Assembly (NCBI RefSeq): GCF_015910445.1
Contig: NZ_CP048882.1
Location: 3,472,001 to 3,536,000, forward strand
DNA from: Streptomyces bathyalis
GTDB taxonomy: Bacteria > Actinomycetota > Actinomycetes > Streptomycetales > Streptomycetaceae
Direction of reading: 5' to 3'
Length of the DNA: 64,000 nucleotides
Position 1 is the first letter of the stretch; the number at the start of each line of letters is the position of its first letter. The notes below the pieces were generated by a model. It had not been told where the DNA came from, ran no database searches, and was given only the letters and a program-made list of their open reading frames with translations. The translations under genes were made by a program, and so were the position numbers. Below, piece after piece: positions 26,783 through 36,564 of this stretch.

Positions 26783-27322
26783 GGAGCCGAGACGGGTGTT
26801 CCCGTGGCGACGGCGAATTCGGCCGCGATTCCGTACGTACGTTCCCGGCCCAACGGTCGTATCTCCGATGCCGCGTCGAAGCAACGTGGCCGAGCCGATG
26901 AAGATCCCCTGGTGCCCTTCCGCCACGGCATGTCCGGCAAGCAGATCCGCGGCGAAATTCGACCGGGGGCCATGGCCGGCTCCGGCGTTCCGTCCGACGA
27001 CGAACGGGATATGGCCGATCCCCCGCCGATTGCCCCCGCACGAATTCGGCACCGGGGCACCGCCGGCCGGGGCGACGCTTCATTCCCGGCGCGGAGCCAC
27101 AACTCCATTACGCGGCCGAGGCGTTGGCTCTCCCACGTACCGTTCCGGAAATGGTGAACGTGCTGATGGACCCGAAGCGGCAGACAAGCCCGCCCCACGC
27201 AGCACCGAGGCCCACCGCGCCTCGGGGGAGGGGCGCGGTGGGCCTCGGTCGGAAGGGGACCGGTCTCCACAGGGACTCACTGAACACGTGGTTCGTGCGG
27301 TACCGCCGGTCCCGCTGGTCTG
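26783..27322. other. Gene-free stretch
   Basis: 540 bp without a convincing gene. Open frames here lack coding character or ribosome sites. The only structured element is the strong hairpin at 27204-27249. Confidence 0.5.
27204..27249 (-). terminator. Strong hairpin terminator
   Basis: An 18-bp perfect stem (27204-27221 with 27232-27249) and 10-base loop, 74 bp beyond the stop of the LAETG protein gene on the minus strand. It lacks a U-run. Confidence 0.65.
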
Positions 27323-28210
27323 TCAGCTGCTCCGGGCGCCGCGGCGACGGATCAGGTACATCGTGCCGCCACCGACGACGAGGAGCGCGCCCACGCCGGC
27401 GATGATCGGGGTGGCGGAGTTGCCGCCGGTCTCGGCGAGGCCGCCGCCGTCGTCGTCACCGGTCTGCGGGCCGGGCTCGTTGCCACCGGCGCCCTTCGGC
27501 GTCTCGCAGGTCGCCTCGGAGAGGACGATCTCACCGGCGGCCTTCACGACGTTGAGGTTGGCCGGGTTCACCTCGTACGACAGCTTGAGCGCCGTCGCGG
27601 CTCCCGACGCGGCCTTGGTGGTGGTCTCCTCCAGGGCGATGTCGACGGTTCCCACGCCGGGCAACTCGACCTTCTGGCTACCGAGTCCGTTGACCTTGAC
27701 CGGCTTGCCGAGGACGGAGACGTTCTCCAGGTCCGCCTTGGCGACGGGCTTCTGGCCCGCCTTGCACAGGGCGGTGGCGGTGAGAAGGTCGGCGCTCACC
27801 AGCGGCTTGGTCGGCAGGCCCGGCGCGAAGGCACGGAGCCCGGCGAGCTTGACGTGCCCGACGGAGCGCTGCGCACCTGCCTTGGCGGCGGAGCGGGCGA
27901 CCTTGGCGTCGACCAGCCTCACGGGCTGACCCTTGTTCGCGCCGTTCACCTCGGCGGTCAGCAGCGTCTTGTCGGCGGCGCGGGGGGCGCTGACGGAGTT
28001 GAGGGAGGCCCGGACCGGAACCTTGGCGGCGTTCACGACGGAGACGTTCAGATCCGCGCGGGCCGCGACGGCAGTGGCCTTGCCGGTCGATCCGGAGTGC
28101 CCGTCCGCGGAGGCGGCATGAGCCGGGACGGAGATCATCGCGCCGCCCACGACGATGGTGGCGGTGCCCAGCAGCGCTGCCCGGCGCGCCCGCCGGTTCG
28201 AGACATGCAT
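27323..28210 (-). CDS. SCO1860-like LAETG-anchored cell-surface protein
   Basis: 295 aa from ATG 28208-28210; TTG 28216 gives better spacing to GGAAGG (9 bases) and may be the real start. Signal peptide ALLGTATIVVGGAMISVPAHA. Mature region of about 210 residues with repeated Val/Ala-rich beta segments and two Cys (LLTATALCKAG and EATCETPKG) that could form a disulfide. An acidic Gly linker leads to LAETGG, a membrane helix (TPIIAGVGALLVVGGGTMYL) and an RRRG tail: the class E sortase signal (LAXTG) of streptomycetes. Expected to be covalently attached to peptidoglycan. Function unknown. Confidence 0.85.
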   Translation of the reverse strand: MHVSNRRARRAALLGTATIVVGGAMISVPAHAASADGHSGSTGKATAVAARADLNVSVVNAAKVPVRASLNSVSAPRAADKTLLTAEVNGANKGQPVRLVDAKVARSAAKAGAQRSVGHVKLAGLRAFAPGLPTKPLVSADLLTATALCKAGQKPVAKADLENVSVLGKPVKVNGLGSQKVELPGVGTVDIALEETTTKAASGAATALKLSYEVNPANLNVVKAAGEIVLSEATCETPKGAGGNEPGPQTGDDDGGGLAETGGNSATPIIAGVGALLVVGGGTMYLIRRRGARSS

Positions 28211-28216
28211 GATCAA

Positions 28217-28887
28217 CTAGGGGAACCTTCCAGGGGACATGGAGCCGCCGAGGACGCCGCACCAGGGGGACAGCAGGGCCGGTCGGGGCTTGGTCCGGGG
28301 AACTATGCCGCCCCTGAGATCGGGGTGCAACTCCTGGTAACCCTATTTAGTGAAAGGCCGCCAGTAATTTCGAAGCCCCCTTCCAGGCCCTTCCTTTCTC
28401 CCGCGTGATACTGGCGCAGCGCCTGCCGATTTCCTCCTTCGTTCCTCCACTCTCCGGAAGCGGCGCGGCCTTCCGGACGCCTGCTTCCGCCCTTGTCCGC
28501 CGCATTCCGCGGGGGCCTGAGGGCGCCAACCGTCAGCGAGCGGAGTCGACAGGCCGATCCGGTGAGAATGTCGCTTCGTCGACGCGGTGCGTGCCGGTCC
28601 CGTGAAGTGAGGCGACGGGATTCGAACGCATGACGACGTCAGTGGACCACCGGAATTCGGCGACTCGGCACCAGCCGACCGCTCTCTCTCCGGCGGCCTG
28701 AATTCCGCCTCCCGGCTCTTCCGCTGATTCACATCCCCTGCAGCGCGGCCCGCCGCCCCCCTCCACGGGACAGCCTCACGAGAATTTCTCGCCCGGTGTG
28801 TCGATCCAGGGGGCCGCCGTTCGTATAGAGAGTGAGAAGCCGGGATGCCACGGGCACCGGACCGGCACCGTCACGAGGAGGCCCACC
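28217..28887. other. Gene-free stretch
   Basis: 671 bp between the LAETG gene and the YCII gene. Short frames on both strands lack coding character. It presumably holds the promoters of both flanking genes; no clear operator or RNA element is seen. Confidence 0.45.
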
Positions 28888-29244
28888 ATGAAGAAGTACC
28901 TGATCAGCATCTACCAGCCCGACGGGGACCCGCCGCCCCCGGAGGTGCTGGACCCGATCATGCGGAACATGGAGGCGCTGCAGGCCGAGTTGAGGGATTC
29001 CGGTGCCTGGGTCTTCTCCGGCGGTCTGAACCCGCCGAGCACGGCGACCGTGCTGCAGGGGAAGGGCAATGAAGTGCTCACCACCGACGGCCCGTTCGTC
29101 GAGGGCAAGGAGCACCTCGGGGGCTTCACCGTCATCCAGGCGGAGGATCTGGACGCCGCCCTGGCCTGGGGCAGCAAGTTCGCCCAGGTGCTCACGCCCC
29201 TCTCGATCGAAGTCAGGCCCATGGAGTTCGGGCACTGCGGGTGA
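28888..29244 (+). CDS. YCII-related DGPF-domain protein
   Basis: 118 aa; AGGAGG stands 8 bases before ATG 28888. Single YCII fold: MKKYLISIYQPDG, AWVFSGGLNPPSTATVL, LTTDGPFVEGKEHLGGFTVIQ with the name-giving DGPF, and the ending IEVRPMEFG. DGPF proteins are the standard genomic partners of ECF42 sigma factors and the sigma gene starts 17 bp downstream, so they form one operon. Biochemical role unknown. Confidence 0.9.
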   Translation: MKKYLISIYQPDGDPPPPEVLDPIMRNMEALQAELRDSGAWVFSGGLNPPSTATVLQGKGNEVLTTDGPFVEGKEHLGGFTVIQAEDLDAALAWGSKFAQVLTPLSIEVRPMEFGHCG

Positions 29245-29261
29245 CGTGAGTGGCGCACGGC

Positions 29262-30515
29262 ATGTCTCAGGTGTCCGCCTCGGCGGTCGAGCAGGTCTTC
29301 CGCGAGGAGTACGGGCGCGCGGTCGCCGTCCTGGTCCGCGTCTTCGGTGACATCGACGTCGCCGAGGAGGCGGTCCAGGAGGCGTTCACGACGGCGGTCC
29401 AGCGGTGGCCGGCGGACGGACTCCCGCCCAGCCCGGCCGGATGGATCATCACCACCGCCCGCAACCACGCGGTCGACCGCCTCCGCAGGGAGGCGACCCG
29501 TGCCGAGCGGCACGCCGAGGCGGCGCTGCTCCATACCCGCGACGAGCCGGCCGAGGAGAGTCCCGTGCGCGACGAGCGGCTCAGCCTCATCTTCACGTGC
29601 TGCCATCCGGCGCTCGCCCAGGGCGCCCGGGTCGCGCTGACGCTGCGGCTGCTGGGCGGGCTCACCACCACGGAGATCGCCCGTGCCTTCCTCGTGTCCG
29701 AGCAGGCCATGGCCCAGCGGATCGTACGGGCGAAGGGCAAGATCCGGGACGCGCGGATCCCGTACCGCGTACCTGCCGACGCCGATCTCCCCGACCGGCT
29801 CCAGGGCGTGCTGGCCGTCGTCTACCTGATCTTCAACGAGGGCCACACCGCAAGCTCCGGCGAGACCCTGGCCCGGGCGGACCTGTGCGCGGAGGCCCTG
29901 CGTCTGGGACGGCTCCTGGCCGGGCTCATGCCCGACGAACCGGAGGTCCTGGGCCTGCTCGCCCTGATGCTGCTCGTCGAGTCCCGCAGGGAGGCCCGCA
30001 CCACGCCCGACGGTGAACTGGTGCTGCTGGCCGACCAGGACCGCGGCCTGTGGGACCGCGAACTCATCGCCGAGGGCCAGGCCCTCGTCCGCAGGTGCCT
30101 GCGCCGCGACCGGCCCGGCCCGTACCAGATCCAGGCCGCGATCCAGGCCGTGCACAGTGACGCGGCGACGGCGGCGGACACCGACTGGGGACAGGTCCTG
30201 CAGCTGTACGACCAGCTCAGCGTGGTGGCTCCCGGGCCGGTCGTGGCGCTCAACCGGGCGGTCGTCGTGGCCGAGGTCGAAGGGCCGCGGGAGGCGCTGG
30301 CCCTGGTGGAGGACATCGATCTCGACGGCTACCACGTGTTCCACGCCGTACGGGCAGACCTGCTGCGCCGACTGGGACGCGGGGACGAGGCCGCCCGGGC
30401 CTACGAATCGGCGATCGCCCTCACCGAGAACCAGGCGGAGCGCGGCTTCCTCCGGCAGGCAGCCGACCGGGCCCGCGAGGGCGCCCGCGATCCCGGGGAT
30501 GCCTCGGAGTATTGA
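29262..30515 (+). CDS. ECF42-type RNA polymerase sigma factor
   Basis: 417 aa from ATG 29262 (GTG 29250 is also possible). Sigma-70 region 2 ([40 protein letters not shown]) and region 4 ([20 protein letters not shown]) fill the first 190 residues. The remaining 220 residues are the TPR-like extension of this group ([53 protein letters not shown]). ECF42 sigmas have no anti-sigma factor; the C-terminal extension is thought to be required for activity. Typical targets are DGPF genes such as the one just upstream. Confidence 0.92.
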   Translation: MSQVSASAVEQVFREEYGRAVAVLVRVFGDIDVAEEAVQEAFTTAVQRWPADGLPPSPAGWIITTARNHAVDRLRREATRAERHAEAALLHTRDEPAEESPVRDERLSLIFTCCHPALAQGARVALTLRLLGGLTTTEIARAFLVSEQAMAQRIVRAKGKIRDARIPYRVPADADLPDRLQGVLAVVYLIFNEGHTASSGETLARADLCAEALRLGRLLAGLMPDEPEVLGLLALMLLVESRREARTTPDGELVLLADQDRGLWDRELIAEGQALVRRCLRRDRPGPYQIQAAIQAVHSDAATAADTDWGQVLQLYDQLSVVAPGPVVALNRAVVVAEVEGPREALALVEDIDLDGYHVFHAVRADLLRRLGRGDEAARAYESAIALTENQAERGFLRQAADRAREGARDPGDASEY

Positions 30516-30600
30516 GGGGCCGTCCCGCTCGGGCAGTTGGACCCTCGTGGCCGGAGCGGCCGGAACGTCACCGGCCTGCCCAACACAAAGTGTCGGCCCC

Positions 30601-33600
30601 TCACCAAGTGTCGACGTACGGGCGGCGCTTGCCGTCCCATGGCGCCCCATCCGCATGGTCGCGGAAGGCGGCCGTGATCCAACTGCGGCTGTCCGCCGGG
30701 TCGATGACGTCGTCGATCTCCAGGACCGTGGCCGCGTTGAGCGCCTTGCCGTTGGCGTAGAGCTCGTCGACCCGGTCCTGGAAGGCGCGCTCGCGAGCCT
30801 CGGGGTCGGCGATCGCCTCCAGTTCGCGCCGGTACCCGAGCCGGACGGCGCCCTCCAGGCCCATGGCGCCTATCTCCCCGCTCGGCCAGGCACCCGTGGC
30901 GACCGGTGCCCGTGTCGAACCGCCCAGCATCGCCATCGCGCCCAGCCCGTAAGCCTTGCGCAGTATCAACGCACAGACAGGCACGGAGAGATTCGCGCCC
31001 GTCACGAAGAGCCGGGAGAAGTGCCGGACGGTGGCGGTGCGTTCGGAATCGGGACCGACCATGAAGCCGGGGGTGTCGCAGAGGGAGACGACCGGAAGGC
31101 CGAAGGCGTCGCACAGCTGGAGGAAGCGGGCCGCCTTGTCCGCGGCGTCGCTGTCGATGGCGCCGCCCAGGTGCGCGGGGTTGCTGGCGATCAGCCCCAT
31201 GGGGCGGCCTTCGATCCGTATCAGTGCCGTGACCGCCCCCGCGCCGAAGCCCCGCCGCAGCTCCAGCACCGAGCCGGTGTCGGCCAGTGACTCGATCGCG
31301 TCCCGTATCTCGTAGGCACGGCGGCGGTTCTCCGGCACGACATGACGCAGCAGCCGCTGATCGGGCGCCTCCCAGTCGCTCAACGGGCCCTGGAAGTACG
31401 CGAGATAGCGGCGGGCGAGGCGCACGGCGTCGGCGTCGTCGGCGGCGGTGATGTCGACGACGCCGCCCGCGACCTGCACGTCCAGCGGGCCCACCTCTTC
31501 GGGCCGGTATCGGCCCAGCCCGCCGCCCTCGATCATCGCGGGCCCGCCCATGCCGATGCTGGACTCGGGCGTCGCGATCACGACGTCGCAGCAGCCCAGC
31601 AGCGCGGCGTTGCCCGCGAAGCAGTAGCCGGAAGCGACGCCGACCAGCGGTACGAGACCGCTGAGGCGTCCCATCTGGCGGAAGGTCCCCAGGTCGAGCC
31701 CGGCGACCGCCGTGGTGTCGGTGTCGCCGGGACGGCCGCCGCCGCCCTCCGCGAAGAGCACCACGGGGGCGCGCCTGCGTTCGGCGGTCTCCAGCAGGCG
31801 GTCGGTCTTGCGGTGGTTCATATGGCCCTGGGTCCCGGCCAGAACCGTGTAGTCGTAGCTGAGGGCGACGCAGTCGGCGCGCCGCGGGCCGAACAGGTCC
31901 GCGTTGACGGTGCACGTGCCGGCCACCATGCCGTCCGCGGGGGTGTTCGCGATCAGGTCGTCCAGGCCGCGGCGGCGGCGCTGCGCGGCCAGGGCGAGAG
32001 CCCCGTACTCGGTGAAGCTGCCCTCGTCGCACAGATCGGCGAGGTTCTCGCGCGCGGTCCGCCGCCCGCGATCGTGCCGGGAGGCGACGGCCGCGGGGCG
32101 TTCGGCGTCCTGCCCCACACGGTGCCGGCCGATGACCTCGGCGAGGTCGTCACGTACGAGGTCGAGGTCGATCTCCTGCTCCCGTACGGGACCGTCGTCC
32201 CCAGTGCCCGCCGGGTCCAGCAGTACGACGGGCTGCCCTTCGGCCAAGGTGTCGCCCACGGCCACCGGAACTGCCAGTACGGTTCCGGCAGTTGCCGCCC
32301 GCACGACGTGTTCCATCTTCATCGCTTCGAGGACGGCGAGTTGCTGCCCGGCACGTACGGCGTCACCCGCAGAGGCATCGAGCGAGATCACGGTGCCGCT
32401 CATGGGAGCGCGGGCGGCAGCCGCGCCATCGGAACCCGCGTCGTCGGCACCCGCGTCGTCGGCAGCATTCGTGCTGACGTCCGTGTCCGGCGCCGCGCCG
32501 CTCGCATGCCGGTCGGCGAACCCGGTGTCGATGCCGCCCGTGAGGAAGCCGGGCTCGTCCAGCAGCGAGCGCAGCAACGGCACGGACGTGCGTACGCCTT
32601 CGATGTGGAACTGCGCCAGCCCACGGCGCGCCCGCTCGGCGGCCGCGGTGAAGCGGGGTGCGCGGACGACGACTTTGGCGAGGAGCGGGTCGTAGGCGGT
32701 GCCGGTCTCATGCCCCTCGGCGACGCCGGTGTCGACGCGCACCCCGGGGCCGTGGGGAGGTGCGAAGCGCGTGAGCTTCCCGGACGACTCGGCGCTCACC
32801 CGTGCCTGGATCGCGTAGCCGCGGGGCGCCGGAGCACTGCCGAGGCCGAGACCCGCCAGCGACTCACCACCGGCCAGGGCGAGTTGCACGGCCACGAGGT
32901 CGAGCCCGGTGATCTCCTCGGTGACGGTGTGCTCGACCTGGAGACGTGGATTGGCCTCCAGGAAGAAGAACTCCCCGCCCTCGACGAGGAATTCGAAGGT
33001 GCCCAGGCCGCTGTAACCGGCGGCGCGCGCCATCCGCAGCGACGCGTCCAGCAGACGGTCCCGCGTCCCTCCGTCGAGTGAGGGAGCGGGCGCTGTCTCG
33101 ATCAGCTTCTGATTCCGCCGCTGGACGCTGCAGTCCCGCTCCCACAGATGCACCACGGCGCCGTTGTCGTCCCCGGCGATCTGCACCTCGATGTGCCGCG
33201 CGCCGGTCAGCAGCCGCTCCACGTACAACTCGCCGCGCCCGAAGGCGTGCCGGGCCTCAGAGGCGCAGCGCTCCCATGCCTCGTCGAGCCTGTCCGCGCT
33301 CCCGTCGCCGCCGCGCACCTCGCGCATCCCGCGCCCGCCGCCGCCGGAGAGAGCCTTGATCATCACCGCGCCGTCGCGGCCCTGCTCGTCCAGGAAGGCG
33401 CGGGCCTCCCCCAGCGTGGTGGGCCGGGTGGTGCCGGGCAGCACGGGAACGCCGCTGTCCGAGGCGAGTTCGCGTGCCCGTGCCTTGTCGCCCAGCAGGT
33501 CGAGGACTTCGGGACGCGGTCCGACGAACGTGACACCGCGCTCGGAGCAGCGCCGTGCGAAGTCGGCCCGTTCGCTGAGGAATCCCCAGCCGGGGTGGAC

Positions 33601-33831
33601 GAACCGGCACTCCGCGCGCTCGGCCACGTCCAGGAGTCCGTCGATGTCCAGATACGCCGCGGGGCCCGAACGCTTCAGCGCGAACGCCTCGTCGGCGAGC
33701 CGCACATGGAGCGATCCGGCGTCGTCGGACGCGTGCACGGCGACGGTACGCATCCCGGCCTCGGCCGCGCCGCGCAGCACCCGTACCGCGGCCTCCCCAC
33801 GGTTTGCGACGAGCACGGCCGCCGGTTCCAT
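30601..33831 (-). CDS. Single-chain acyl-CoA carboxylase (biotin carboxylase-BCCP-carboxyltransferase)
   Basis: 1076 aa from ATG 33829-33831 (GGAGGG just upstream). Residues 1 to about 440: biotin carboxylase with ATP-grasp SGGGGRGMREV and FLEANPRLQVEHTVTEE. About 465-545: biotin carrier with AMKM, the biotinylated Lys near residue 505. About 570-1076: carboxyltransferase beta-like and alpha-like halves (SGYCFAGNAALLGCCDVVI, VSLCDTPGFMVG, YGLGAMAMLGGS). It carboxylates an acyl-CoA with bicarbonate and ATP. Most actinobacterial enzymes are split into AccA-type and AccB/PccB-type chains, so the fusion is notable. Divergent from a TetR gene and near an acyl-CoA ligase, it probably serves acyl-CoA catabolism. 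Confidence 0.9.
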   Translation of the reverse strand: MEPAAVLVANRGEAAVRVLRGAAEAGMRTVAVHASDDAGSLHVRLADEAFALKRSGPAAYLDIDGLLDVAERAECRFVHPGWGFLSERADFARRCSERGVTFVGPRPEVLDLLGDKARARELASDSGVPVLPGTTRPTTLGEARAFLDEQGRDGAVMIKALSGGGGRGMREVRGGDGSADRLDEAWERCASEARHAFGRGELYVERLLTGARHIEVQIAGDDNGAVVHLWERDCSVQRRNQKLIETAPAPSLDGGTRDRLLDASLRMARAAGYSGLGTFEFLVEGGEFFFLEANPRLQVEHTVTEEITGLDLVAVQLALAGGESLAGLGLGSAPAPRGYAIQARVSAESSGKLTRFAPPHGPGVRVDTGVAEGHETGTAYDPLLAKVVVRAPRFTAAAERARRGLAQFHIEGVRTSVPLLRSLLDEPGFLTGGIDTGFADRHASGAAPDTDVSTNAADDAGADDAGSDGAAAARAPMSGTVISLDASAGDAVRAGQQLAVLEAMKMEHVVRAATAGTVLAVPVAVGDTLAEGQPVVLLDPAGTGDDGPVREQEIDLDLVRDDLAEVIGRHRVGQDAERPAAVASRHDRGRRTARENLADLCDEGSFTEYGALALAAQRRRRGLDDLIANTPADGMVAGTCTVNADLFGPRRADCVALSYDYTVLAGTQGHMNHRKTDRLLETAERRRAPVVLFAEGGGGRPGDTDTTAVAGLDLGTFRQMGRLSGLVPLVGVASGYCFAGNAALLGCCDVVIATPESSIGMGGPAMIEGGGLGRYRPEEVGPLDVQVAGGVVDITAADDADAVRLARRYLAYFQGPLSDWEAPDQRLLRHVVPENRRRAYEIRDAIESLADTGSVLELRRGFGAGAVTALIRIEGRPMGLIASNPAHLGGAIDSDAADKAARFLQLCDAFGLPVVSLCDTPGFMVGPDSERTATVRHFSRLFVTGANLSVPVCALILRKAYGLGAMAMLGGSTRAPVATGAWPSGEIGAMGLEGAVRLGYRRELEAIADPEARERAFQDRVDELYANGKALNAATVLEIDDVIDPADSRSWITAAFRDHADGAPWDGKRRPYVDTW

Positions 33832-33871
33832 ATGCCCTCCACGCTGCGGTGTTCCGAGGACGTCATGCTCA

Positions 33872-33899
33872 TTGACACTGGTGTCAACGTCAATATGCT
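33872..33899 (+). promoter_or_regulatory. tetR promoter with palindromic operator
   Basis: TTGACACTGGTGTCAA (33872-33887) is an inverted repeat with 7-bp arms; its first six bases are a perfect -35 (TTGACA). TATGCT at 33894-33899 (16-bp spacer) ends 7 bases before GTG 33907. A TetR dimer bound here would shut off its own promoter and the divergent carboxylase gene. Confidence 0.65.
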
Positions 33900-33906
33900 G
33901 CCCGTC

Positions 33907-34617
33907 GTGACACCACGGCAGCAGCAGGCTTGGGCAGCACGCACGGAACACGACAGACGGGACGCCCGCACCCGTGCGCTGCTCCTCGCGGCGGCCGGGC
34001 GCGTCTTCGCGCGCCATGGATACGGGCCCGCGACGATCGCCGGCATCACCACCGAGGCGGGCCTCTCGCGTGCCGCCTTCTACGTCTACTTCGCCTCGAA
34101 GGCAGAGGTGTTCAGGGTGCTGGCGGTACAGGTGCGCGACGCCTTCCTGGCCGCGCAGGAGGTTCCCGGGACGGACCCCGACGACCCGTACGCGGTGGCG
34201 CGGGCCTCCACCGGAGCGTTCATCGCCGCGTACGCCGAACATCTGCCGCTGCTGGCCCTCTTCGAGCAGCAGGCGCTCTGCGACCACGAAGTCCGCGAGC
34301 TGTGGACCGAGATCGAGAGCCGCCCGCTGCGCCGGCACGCCAGATACGTACGCAGGCTGGTGAAGGACGGCCGCGCCGACCCGGTCGTCGAACCGCTCGC
34401 GCTGGCGCGCGCCGTGGGTGCGATGTCCACGACCTGGGCGCGTCTGGTGGCCGCCGACCCGGATGTGTACGAGGACGCCGTGCGCGACGTCACCACCATG
34501 CATCTCCACCTGCTACGCGTCACTCCGCGAGACGGGAGCGAGCCGCCCGATGGATCCGAAGCGCCCCCAGCACCACGCGCCCCGAGGCCCGACGCACCAC
34601 GATCCCGGCCCGGTTGA
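33907..34617 (+). CDS. TetR-family transcriptional regulator
   Basis: 236 aa from GTG 33907, chosen because the promoter spacing predicts a leaderless message; ATG 33865 and 33895 lie inside the operator-promoter. HTH at about residues 18-65: LLLAAAGRVFARHGYGPATI, ITTEAGLSRAAFYVYFASKA. The ligand domain is helical to residue 205, followed by a Pro/Arg-rich tail that overlaps the next gene by 68 bp. Probable acyl-CoA-responsive repressor of the divergent carboxylase and of the ligase with which it is co-transcribed. Confidence 0.86.
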   Translation: MTPRQQQAWAARTEHDRRDARTRALLLAAAGRVFARHGYGPATIAGITTEAGLSRAAFYVYFASKAEVFRVLAVQVRDAFLAAQEVPGTDPDDPYAVARASTGAFIAAYAEHLPLLALFEQQALCDHEVRELWTEIESRPLRRHARYVRRLVKDGRADPVVEPLALARAVGAMSTTWARLVAADPDVYEDAVRDVTTMHLHLLRVTPRDGSEPPDGSEAPPAPRAPRPDAPRSRPG

Positions 34618-36340
34618 GACCTACCTGACGGACGTGCGCCGACGCCAGGACCGCATACGCCCCGCGCAGCTCCCTGCGCGGCCGCGCTATCCGCTCGGCG
34701 AGATCACCCTTCCCGCCCACGTGCGGCACTGGGCCCGCCACCACCCTCGGCGTCCGGCGGTCGTCTTCTACGGTGCCGAGACCAGCTATGCCGAACTGGA
34801 CGACGCCTCCGACCGGTTGGCCGGATGGCTCGTGGACGCCGGGGTACGGCCCGGGGACCGCGTCGGAGTCCATCTCCCCAACTGCCCCCAGTTCCTTGTT
34901 GCCTTCCTCGCGGTTCTGCGGGCCGGAGCCGTGCACGTGCCGGTCAACCCGCTCTTCCGCGCCGCCGAACTGCGCCACGAACTCCAGGACGCCGCCCCGG
35001 AGTTGGTGATCACACTGGACACACTGGCGCCGCTGGTGGAAGAGGTGCGGCCCGAGACGTCCGTGCGGAAGGTCCTGGTCACGTCGTTCGCCGACGTACT
35101 GCCCGAGCAGCCCCTGCTTCCGCTGCCGCGTTCCATGACGGACGGGACCGGCGACGCGGACGGGGCCGGGCGGCCCGGCGTGCCTCCCTCCGGGTGGGCC
35201 GATGCCCTGGCCCATGCCCCGCTGGGGCAGGCGGCCGACGATCTGGATGCCCTGGCCGCGCTCAACTACACCGGCGGAACGACGGGCCTGCCCAAGGGAT
35301 GCGAGCACACCCAGCGCCACATGGTCTACACGGCGGCAGCCGTCCGCGCCGGGTCCTCACTCGCCGAGGGCGAGGGCATGACGGTGCTGTGCCACCTGCC
35401 CGTCTTCTGGATCGCCGGCGAGAATCTGGGGATCCTCGCGCCGCTGGTCAGCGGCGGCACGAGCGTGCTCCTCACCCGCTGGGATCCGTCCGCCGCGCTG
35501 CGGGCAATCGAGCGCTACGGGGTCGACGTACTGACCGGGACGGTGGAGAACTACCAAGAGCTCCTGGAACACCCCGAGTTCGGCGACCACGACCTGAGCA
35601 GCCTGACGAACCCCACCGTGATCTCCTTCATCCGCAAGCTCTCCCCCGAGCTGCGAGGACGCTGGCGCGAAGCGGTCGGCGGACACAGCGTGCTGCGCGA
35701 GGCCTCGTACGGGATGACGGAGACGCACACCAGCGACACCTTCACGCTGGGCTTCCAGGACGAGGACCGGGATCTGCTCACCGACCCGGTCTTCTGCGGG
35801 CTGCCGGTCCCCGGGACCGACGTCATGGTCACCGACTTCAGCACCGGCGAGCCGCTGCCGCTGGGGGAGCACGGAGAGATCGTGCTGCGCGGTCCGTCCC
35901 TCCTGCGCGGGTACTGGCGCAAACCCGAGGCCACGGCCGAGGCGCTGCGCGACGGATGGTTGCGCACCGGCGACATCGGGATGCTCGACGAGGACGGCTG
36001 CCTGCACTACCTCGGCCGGGACAAGGACATGATCAAGGTCAACGGCATGAGCGTCTTCCCCGCCGAGGTGGAAGCCCTGCTGGACAGGCACCCGGACGTC
36101 GTCTCCGCGGCCGTGGTCGCGGTGCCGGACTCCCGGAGCGGGCAACTGCCCTACGCGTTCGTGCGTACGCGCCCCGGGGCCTTCCTCACCAGCGGTCACC
36201 TGCGGGAATGGGCCCGGGCGAACATGGCTGTGTACAAGGTGCCGGTGGTCGAGCTGGTCGAGGAGTTCCCCCTCACCGCCACGGGCAAGATCCGCAAGGT
36301 GGAACTCGCCGAGCGGGCCGCGCACGCCTGCGGCGCCTGA
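34550..36340 (+). CDS. Fatty-acid/acyl-CoA synthetase (AMP-binding ligase)
   Basis: 596 aa. ANL superfamily: P-loop NYTGGTTGLPKGCEHTQ near residue 240, ASYGMTETHTSDTF (A5), WLRTGDIGMLDEDGCLHYLG (A7), RDKDMIKVNGMSVFP (A8), and C-terminal catalytic Lys in LTATGKIRKVEL (A10). It activates a carboxylic acid to acyl-AMP and then acyl-CoA. Cytosolic. It overlaps the tetR tail by 68 bp and is therefore probably co-transcribed. The product could feed the carboxylase encoded divergently. Chain length of the substrate cannot be told. Confidence 0.9.
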   Translation: MDPKRPQHHAPRGPTHHDPGPVETYLTDVRRRQDRIRPAQLPARPRYPLGEITLPAHVRHWARHHPRRPAVVFYGAETSYAELDDASDRLAGWLVDAGVRPGDRVGVHLPNCPQFLVAFLAVLRAGAVHVPVNPLFRAAELRHELQDAAPELVITLDTLAPLVEEVRPETSVRKVLVTSFADVLPEQPLLPLPRSMTDGTGDADGAGRPGVPPSGWADALAHAPLGQAADDLDALAALNYTGGTTGLPKGCEHTQRHMVYTAAAVRAGSSLAEGEGMTVLCHLPVFWIAGENLGILAPLVSGGTSVLLTRWDPSAALRAIERYGVDVLTGTVENYQELLEHPEFGDHDLSSLTNPTVISFIRKLSPELRGRWREAVGGHSVLREASYGMTETHTSDTFTLGFQDEDRDLLTDPVFCGLPVPGTDVMVTDFSTGEPLPLGEHGEIVLRGPSLLRGYWRKPEATAEALRDGWLRTGDIGMLDEDGCLHYLGRDKDMIKVNGMSVFPAEVEALLDRHPDVVSAAVVAVPDSRSGQLPYAFVRTRPGAFLTSGHLREWARANMAVYKVPVVELVEEFPLTATGKIRKVELAERAAHACGA

Positions 36341-36564
36341 GCCGGTTCCGCTCCCCTCCATCCTCGTCCCCGTCCCCGTTCCGGATCGTGCCGTAGGTCT
36401 GCCGGTGGGGCCATTGTCCGGATCGCGGCCGGAGTCCCGCTCCACATAGCAGGCTTGGGCGCTACGGAAACGGTTCTTGTCCTGTCGGGACGAGGGCCGC
36501 GCGCAACGGCGCACACCTCGCTAACCTCCTTGCACTGGAACGCGTGTGTCGAGAGGTGGGACGG

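Noticed and set aside
28343..28732. 129-codon minus-strand frame upstream of the YCII gene
   Set aside because: Composition of a shadow frame (Arg/Ser/Gly) and no ribosome site.
33832..34509. N-terminal extension of the acyl-CoA carboxylase frame by 226 codons
   Set aside because: It lies antisense to tetR, and the biotin carboxylase domain starts exactly at ATG 33829-33831, which has a ribosome site.
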